Assembly (NCBI GenBank): GCA_031082125.1
Contig: JAVHLM010000001.1
Location: 124,001-188,000 of the forward strand
Length of the DNA: 64,000 bases
Reading direction: 5' to 3'
From: Candidatus Eremiobacterota bacterium
GTDB lineage: Bacteria; Vulcanimicrobiota; CADAWZ01; Ess09-12
Made by a program: the position numbers and the translations under genes. This document shows, piece by piece, positions 60,095-64,000 of the stretch; positions within the stretch are counted from its first letter, which is position 1; the number at the start of each line of letters is the position of its first letter. The notes beneath the pieces are model-generated. The model was given only the letters and a program-made list of their open reading frames with translations. It was not told the DNA's origin and ran no database searches.

Positions 60095-61117
60095 TCACGG
60101 GTTGATGATAATCTGCCCAAAGCCCTTGTCGTTGTTATAACCTGATGCATCGGCTGCCCAGAAGCTTTTTTCCTTTTTCCCGCTGGCCTTGGTCCTCTCT
60201 ATCCTGATGGACCACTTCTGGGGAGCCGTCGGGCAGGCAGTCCCGAAGGCGGCAAAGGGTATGGAGAGCTCGGCAAACCATGTTTTCTTCATCTTCGAGG
60301 TGCGGCACCTGGCATTTCCGACATTCCACGGTGCCGGGGCGCCGCCGTGTGCCTGGGTGTCAAAGGTCGTCTTCCCATCGGGTGAGACGCTCACATGATA
60401 CTTGAGCTTGCCAGGTTCTTTCGGGGAGAGATAGAGGTCCACCCTGTCCTCGGGCGAAAGGGCCTCGGCACTCTCATCGGAGCAACGGATGCCGAAATTG
60501 AGGCACTCCCTGTTAAAGCTCACGAGCACCACGGACTGGTAGAGGGCCTTGCTCCCCGCCGAAGAGGAGAAATTCGACAAAACCGCCGAAGAGGACCACA
60601 CGCTGTCATCGATGACCCCATCGATTTTAATACCTCCCCGGGACTGCGGTACAATGAGGAGATTGGCAGGGCCCGAGGACATTGCCGCGGCACCAGGTGC
60701 CGCCGAGCCTCCCCCGCCCTGGGTGCTGAGACTGAAGCTCTTGAATTCCCTGCCGCCCCCCACAAGCTTGAAATTCACGGGATAGTTCCCCGTGTTCATC
60801 CCCTTTTTCACCGTCATGGAGACCTCAAAAAAGACACGCTGGTCCTTGGGTATGGCCATCTTTGAGGGGGTGACGACAAAATCAAAGGCGGGGCTTGAGG
60901 CCAGGAGGCTGATCTCGGCAATGCCGCGGTCCATGTTGTTCTGCAGAAAGACCTTGAAGGAGGCTTTGTCCTGCACCACCAGGTTGTAAGTCTCAGGCTT
61001 CACGATAAGCATATCGGCCTGGCGGAAGACATTGTCGCAGAGATGGGGCCACACCGTGCCGGTAAGCATCACCAGAGCCGTCATTACAAGAACCGGGAGG
61101 GATCGTCCATGTGCCAT
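60095..61117 (-). CDS. Exported protein with Ig-like and CBM9-like domains
   Basis: The start is ATG 61117: the frame extends to 61156, but that ATG lies inside a TATAAT promoter box. The 340-residue product has a signal peptide (about 1-25) and an Ig-like domain (about 35-130, VVQDKASFKVFLQNNMDRG and GNYPVNFKLVGG), similar in style to the C-terminal Ig domain of CcoG/FixG or NEW3 domains. A Gly/Ala linker follows, then a family 9 carbohydrate-binding/DOMON-like domain (about 160-340) with IKIDGVIDDSVWSSS at its start and conserved Trp. Such domains bind sugars, haem or other cofactors. First gene of the three-gene redox operon. Confidence 0.82.
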   Translation of the reverse strand: MAHGRSLPVLVMTALVMLTGTVWPHLCDNVFRQADMLIVKPETYNLVVQDKASFKVFLQNNMDRGIAEISLLASSPAFDFVVTPSKMAIPKDQRVFFEVSMTVKKGMNTGNYPVNFKLVGGGREFKSFSLSTQGGGGSAAPGAAAMSSGPANLLIVPQSRGGIKIDGVIDDSVWSSSAVLSNFSSSAGSKALYQSVVLVSFNRECLNFGIRCSDESAEALSPEDRVDLYLSPKEPGKLKYHVSVSPDGKTTFDTQAHGGAPAPWNVGNARCRTSKMKKTWFAELSIPFAAFGTACPTAPQKWSIRIERTKASGKKEKSFWAADASGYNNDKGFGQIIINP

Positions 61118-61154
61118 CTTCGCACCGCCTTCGCCTTTTGGTGTATCGCTTTTC

Positions 61155-61163
61155 ATTATACCA
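61155..61163 (-). promoter_or_regulatory. Extended -10 promoter of the redox operon (TGGTATAAT)
   Basis: On the minus strand TGGTATAAT (61163 down to 61155) gives a leader of about 30 nt before ATG 61117. The -35 at 17 bp is weak (TGGAGA). It lies in the gap behind the HgdB-like gene. Confidence 0.5.
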
Positions 61164-61166
61164 TAT

Positions 61167-62396
61167 TCAGGGAATCATCTCCATAAAAGCTTCTACCCTT
61201 GTGCGGAGCTGCTCCTTATCTCCAGGGGCAAAATCGGCCTGGAGGGAAAGAAAGGGCATGGCCCTCTCCTTGAGCACCTGCCTTACAAGGGACGACTGCA
61301 TCTCAAAGACCTGGCAGAGGTGCAGGCTGTGATAGACGACGCCATCCAGGCGGTATTCACCCGTCAGGTCGATGATGCGGTCCAGGAGCTTGCTCACGCC
61401 TATGAGGCAGGGGCACATGCTCGCCGCAATGTGCTTGAGGGCCAGGGATCGGAGAATCCCAAGCTCCGTCTCCTCGTCAACCTGCACGGGGTCGTAGAGC
61501 CTTCCATAGGTGCTGCAGATCGTATCGGCTGCCACATGACACCGGGCTTCCTCGAGGACCTCAAGGACCTTGAAGCTCGGGAAGAGTACAGGCGACCCTG
61601 CGAGCACTATCCTTTTACCCTTCTCTTCCTCCCTGCCGGCCCCGAGGGCCTCTTCAAGGAGGGCCCCGGCCTTCTCGCTCCAGAGGAGCGGATCGACATG
61701 GAAGGAAGCCTGGGCCATGATGAAATAGTCGAAGGTGCTCACGGCACCCGCCTGAGATGCCCTGAGGCGGTAAATCTTCCTGAAGACTGATGTCCTTTTG
61801 TTGACCGCATCACAGGCCCGCAGCAGATCTTTCCTTCCCGCCTTCACCTGGTATCTCTTCCTGAGGAAGCCGAAAAGCGCCCGGTAACGCTCTTCCCAAT
61901 GGCCGGCACTCGCCAGGTAATCACTGTCCCTGGGGATGTCAAGGAAACATATCTCCACAAATGGTGAGAGAAGCTCTGCAAGCTTTGCTTTCCCGTCACA
62001 TGCGGCAGGCACGATGAGAAGGTCCAGGTCGCCGACTGCTTTCCCGGCGAATTCGCCTGCCGTGGATTTCAGGGCCGGGCAGAGGTCGGGAGAGAGAAGG
62101 GCTTCCCCGCACTTCGCCCAGCAGGGATCGTGACTGCAGAGCCTCACAGGGAGGGCGCCGCAGGCAATGATCAGCTCATCGGGCACAAGGTTGCAGAAGT
62201 ATCCCACGCGCTTCCGGCTGTCATGAATCCCCCCTGCAAGGACTTCATAGAAGAAAGCTGAGCTCTTGAGACGGGACTTTTCCCTGTAATGCTCCAGCAG
62301 CTCGCCAAGGCCACGCGCCTCAGGCGGGGAGGCAAGCTCACCAAGGGATTTCAGTGCCTGCGCGTACTTGTCGCCGGGTTTTTCCTGAGAGGCCAT
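61167..62396 (-). CDS. 2-hydroxyacyl-CoA dehydratase/benzoyl-CoA reductase D-type (HgdB/BcrC-like) protein
   Basis: A 409-residue protein with the family pattern. ATG 62396 is preferred over GTG 62402 because GGAG is 8 bp upstream. Features include KRVGYFCNLVPDELIIACGALPVRL (near 62-85), with the conserved Cys and Pro around a 4Fe-4S site, then the second Cys group HDPCWAKCGE, LCPALKS near 108, the motif LIVPAACDGKAKLAEL, and C-terminal CPCLIG with a further YHSLHLCQ. Members bind a 4Fe-4S cluster and dehydrate 2-hydroxyacyl-CoAs, or reduce aromatics in anaerobes, with an ATP-dependent activator. No activase or second subunit is beside it, so it may be a stand-alone YjiM-like protein. Confidence 0.87.
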   Translation of the reverse strand: MASQEKPGDKYAQALKSLGELASPPEARGLGELLEHYREKSRLKSSAFFYEVLAGGIHDSRKRVGYFCNLVPDELIIACGALPVRLCSHDPCWAKCGEALLSPDLCPALKSTAGEFAGKAVGDLDLLIVPAACDGKAKLAELLSPFVEICFLDIPRDSDYLASAGHWEERYRALFGFLRKRYQVKAGRKDLLRACDAVNKRTSVFRKIYRLRASQAGAVSTFDYFIMAQASFHVDPLLWSEKAGALLEEALGAGREEEKGKRIVLAGSPVLFPSFKVLEVLEEARCHVAADTICSTYGRLYDPVQVDEETELGILRSLALKHIAASMCPCLIGVSKLLDRIIDLTGEYRLDGVVYHSLHLCQVFEMQSSLVRQVLKERAMPFLSLQADFAPGDKEQLRTRVEAFMEMIP

Positions 62397-62705
62397 ATTC
62401 ACTGCTCCAGGGCAATGGTGTCGAGTACTTTGTTTTGATTCTCAGCTCAGTCCACGCGTGCCCGTTTATGCTCACGGATATTCTTAACGATTCTTACTTT
62501 TATCCCTGTTTCCCTCTCACGGGGCAGCTACATTTTCAGAGATCCCCCTGCCTTGCCATGGAAAAGTTCCCTCTCCCGCATTTTCTCAAAGGCCGGGAAT
62601 ACGGCCGGCCTCTGTGGAGGAGATCGTCTGCCACAGGATAATTCATTAAGGATCGGCCCTGCCGGGAGCCTGAGAAAAGAATCCCTGCATGAAAAATGAA
62701 GTGAA
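62397..62705. other. 309-bp divergent intergenic region
   Basis: This region separates the HgdB-like gene (minus) and the PHP gene (plus). Only short, stop-broken frames occur and no clear promoter, RNA or terminator was seen. Confidence 0.4.
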
Positions 62706-63527
62706 ATGGAGAGGATGAAAGTCTTGAAAACATCGTATCATGTCCATACCCGCTGGAGTGATGGCTCGGGGGAAATGGGCGATTACTCACGGATGGCGGC
62801 GCTTCATAAACTCCGGGATCTTGGCTTTTCAGACCACCTGGTCCTCGATCCCTCAGGAGCAAGCCATACCTGGAGCATGCCCGTCGAAAAGCTTGAAGAG
62901 TATGTGAAATCCGTGCTTGAAGAGAAGGAGCGCCTCCAGGGGAGTCTTAACATCAGGCTCGGCATCGAGGCGGACTTCTTCCCCGGCACCGCGGGCCGCC
63001 TGAAAAGCATGCTGGAGGCCTTTCCCTTTGATTATGTGATAGGCTCGGTCCATATCGTTGACGGCTTTTGCGTTGATGCCCATCCGTGCACCTGGGAGGC
63101 GCTCTCGGAAAACGAGCGCAACGAGGTTATCGTCCTTTACTGGCGCCGCATCAGGGAGCTTGCCGAAAGCGGCCTCTGCGACATCATAGCCCACATGGAT
63201 CTCACCAAGAAGTTCGGTTACTATGCCACCGTTGATATCAACGGCCCCGTCTCGGAAGCCCTGGATGCCATGGTCTCCCATGGCCTTGCCTTTGAGCTCA
63301 ACACCGCCGGGGCATACAAGCCCGTCGGAGAATTCTATCCATCGCCTTCCCTCATCAATGAGTGCGCACTCAGAAAAATACCCGTGGTGATAACTGCTGA
63401 CGCCCACGACCCCTCCCATATCACAAGGAGTTTCGATAAGGCAGCAGGACTTCTGCGGGAGTCGGGCTACGGGAGCACGGCCCTTTTCGAGGGGAGGCGG
63501 CGCTCGTCACTGAGCCTTACGCCGTGA
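62706..63527 (+). CDS. PHP-domain phosphoesterase (histidinol-phosphatase-like)
   Basis: A 273-residue PHP-family metalloenzyme. Motifs occur in the usual order: HVHTRWSDGSG (first metal ligands), GFSDHL, IRLGIEADFF, VIGSVH, IIAHMDLTKKF and VITADAHD. The length is normal for HisJ-type histidinol phosphatases (the last or second-last histidine step), but the genes around it are not his genes, so another phosphate ester is possible. Initiation is uncertain: ATG 62706 is used here; ATG 62715 and TTG 62724 (with GGAGAGG 9 bp upstream) are also in frame. It converges on the partial methyltransferase. Confidence 0.9.
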   Translation: MERMKVLKTSYHVHTRWSDGSGEMGDYSRMAALHKLRDLGFSDHLVLDPSGASHTWSMPVEKLEEYVKSVLEEKERLQGSLNIRLGIEADFFPGTAGRLKSMLEAFPFDYVIGSVHIVDGFCVDAHPCTWEALSENERNEVIVLYWRRIRELAESGLCDIIAHMDLTKKFGYYATVDINGPVSEALDAMVSHGLAFELNTAGAYKPVGEFYPSPSLINECALRKIPVVITADAHDPSHITRSFDKAAGLLRESGYGSTALFEGRRRSSLSLTP

Positions 63528-63593
63528 TCTTTGCCTCCGGTCTCATCGTGGGCTCCCCGGGAGGGGACCCGCGGCAGAAGTGACGGTGGTCTC

Positions 63594-64000
63594 CTAAACC
63601 GTCATGACGGCCAGCTTTCTTCTCCTGTAGAAATCCCTGGCCCTTTCTTTTTCGCCCTCACTTTCATTTTTGAACAACTCATCATTGTGAAGGCAGCTTA
63701 TATCAGGGACCAGTGTCCCGGTATCAACGAACTCGATTGAGCGGTATCCGTTGCCCTGAAATATCTCCCTGAAATGATTGACGTTGTCAAGCATGGTGGC
63801 ATAATAATCAACGCCACGCTTTGCGACGGTGAGCTCCTGCACTATCCTGGGGTCAAGGGTTGCGGCGGGATCGTGAAGATCTGCCTTGGTGAAGGTATCG
63901 CAGGTGATGCATATCCCCCCTTTTCCCAGCAGAGCCGAAGTCTGCCTCGCCACCTGGGCCTTCTGCTCATGGGTGAGATAGCGCAGCAGCCCCGCAATCA
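63594..64000 (-). CDS. SAM-dependent methyltransferase, 3' part (cut by window edge)
   Basis: The frame is open to the right edge, so the gene starts outside the window. The visible 135 or so residues begin IAGLLRYLTHEQKAQVARQT and continue with GKGGICITCDTF, a small-molecule methyltransferase beta-strand 5 region, ADLHDPAATLDPRIVQELT and NVNHFREIFQGNGYRSIEFV, and end with a basic RRRKLAVMTV. The pattern fits the C-terminal half of a class I methyltransferase; the glycine-rich SAM motif would lie beyond the edge. The substrate is unknown. The GTG at 63953 is an internal codon. Confidence 0.7.
   Translation of the reverse strand, partial: IAGLLRYLTHEQKAQVARQTSALLGKGGICITCDTFTKADLHDPAATLDPRIVQELTVAKRGVDYYATMLDNVNHFREIFQGNGYRSIEFVDTGTLVPDISCLHNDELFKNESEGEKERARDFYRRRKLAVMTV

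Overview
This is a 64 kb chromosomal stretch from a GC-rich, Gram-negative-type bacterium that I cannot place from sequence alone. It has many Sec signal peptides and lipoboxes, a giant alpha-2-macroglobulin, a secretin N-domain protein and a type III export-gate homologue. It also has many ankyrin/TPR proteins, two RsbU/SpoIIE-type phosphatases, and anaerobe-flavoured redox genes (a NapH-like ferredoxin and an HgdB-like dehydratase subunit). That mix fits an uncultured, deep-branching lineage with a large accessory gene pool better than a well-known genus. I saw no rRNA, tRNA, CRISPR array, insertion sequence or phage gene.

Layout. 1-3.6 kb: the end of an ankyrin protein, an alpha/beta hydrolase coupled to a membrane PP2C phosphatase, and a divergent double zinc-ribbon protein. 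3.7-10.9 kb: a block of proteins without signal peptides but with disordered N-termini. It holds a small helical protein, a clostripain-fold protein with both catalytic residues replaced, an intact subtilisin and a DRGH nuclease. Two exported paralogues with a C-terminal CCHC knuckle sit among them on the other strand. 10.9-14.9 kb: a clear partner-switching operon (STAS, NMT1-type binding protein, Cache-HAMP-PP2C phosphatase, anti-sigma-type kinase) behind a good sigma70-type promoter. 14.9-21.2 kb: a metallopeptidase, another tagged orphan, CYTH plus exported ankyrin, and a PQQ-propeller lipoprotein. 21.7-28.8 kb: a duplicated HNH protein, small proteins, a secretin N-domain protein, a methyltransferase remnant and RecQ. 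29-33 kb: a membrane ankyrin protein behind a hairpin that covers its Shine-Dalgarno, an ATC-hydrolase-like protein, and a divergent FlhA/SctV. 33-41.5 kb: alpha-2-macroglobulin, a helical-repeat orphan and a HAD phosphatase. 41.5-49.7 kb: M23 and M50 peptidases, a glutamine-synthetase-like enzyme, a degenerate GH13 protein and a TIGR04222-like membrane protein. 49.7-58.3 kb: a surface lipoprotein operon, an RRM protein, a 27-residue lipoprotein, a radical SAM/SPASM pair, a repeat-rich orphan and a triple-PAS protein. 58.5-64 kb: a coupled three-gene redox operon, an HgdB-like protein, a PHP phosphoesterase and a partial methyltransferase.

The most interesting theme is a possible non-Sec export system. 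Several hydrolases and orphans that would be expected to act outside the cell lack signal peptides. They share a low-complexity N-terminus carrying a short D-x-[VIF]-x-[IL]-(G)-K-like element. The same window encodes a divergent but unmistakable type III export-gate protein and a lone secretin N-domain protein. The link between them is inference. The second theme is signal transduction in which a periplasmic solute-binding protein, with no permease or ATPase beside it, is built into a sigma/anti-sigma partner switch.
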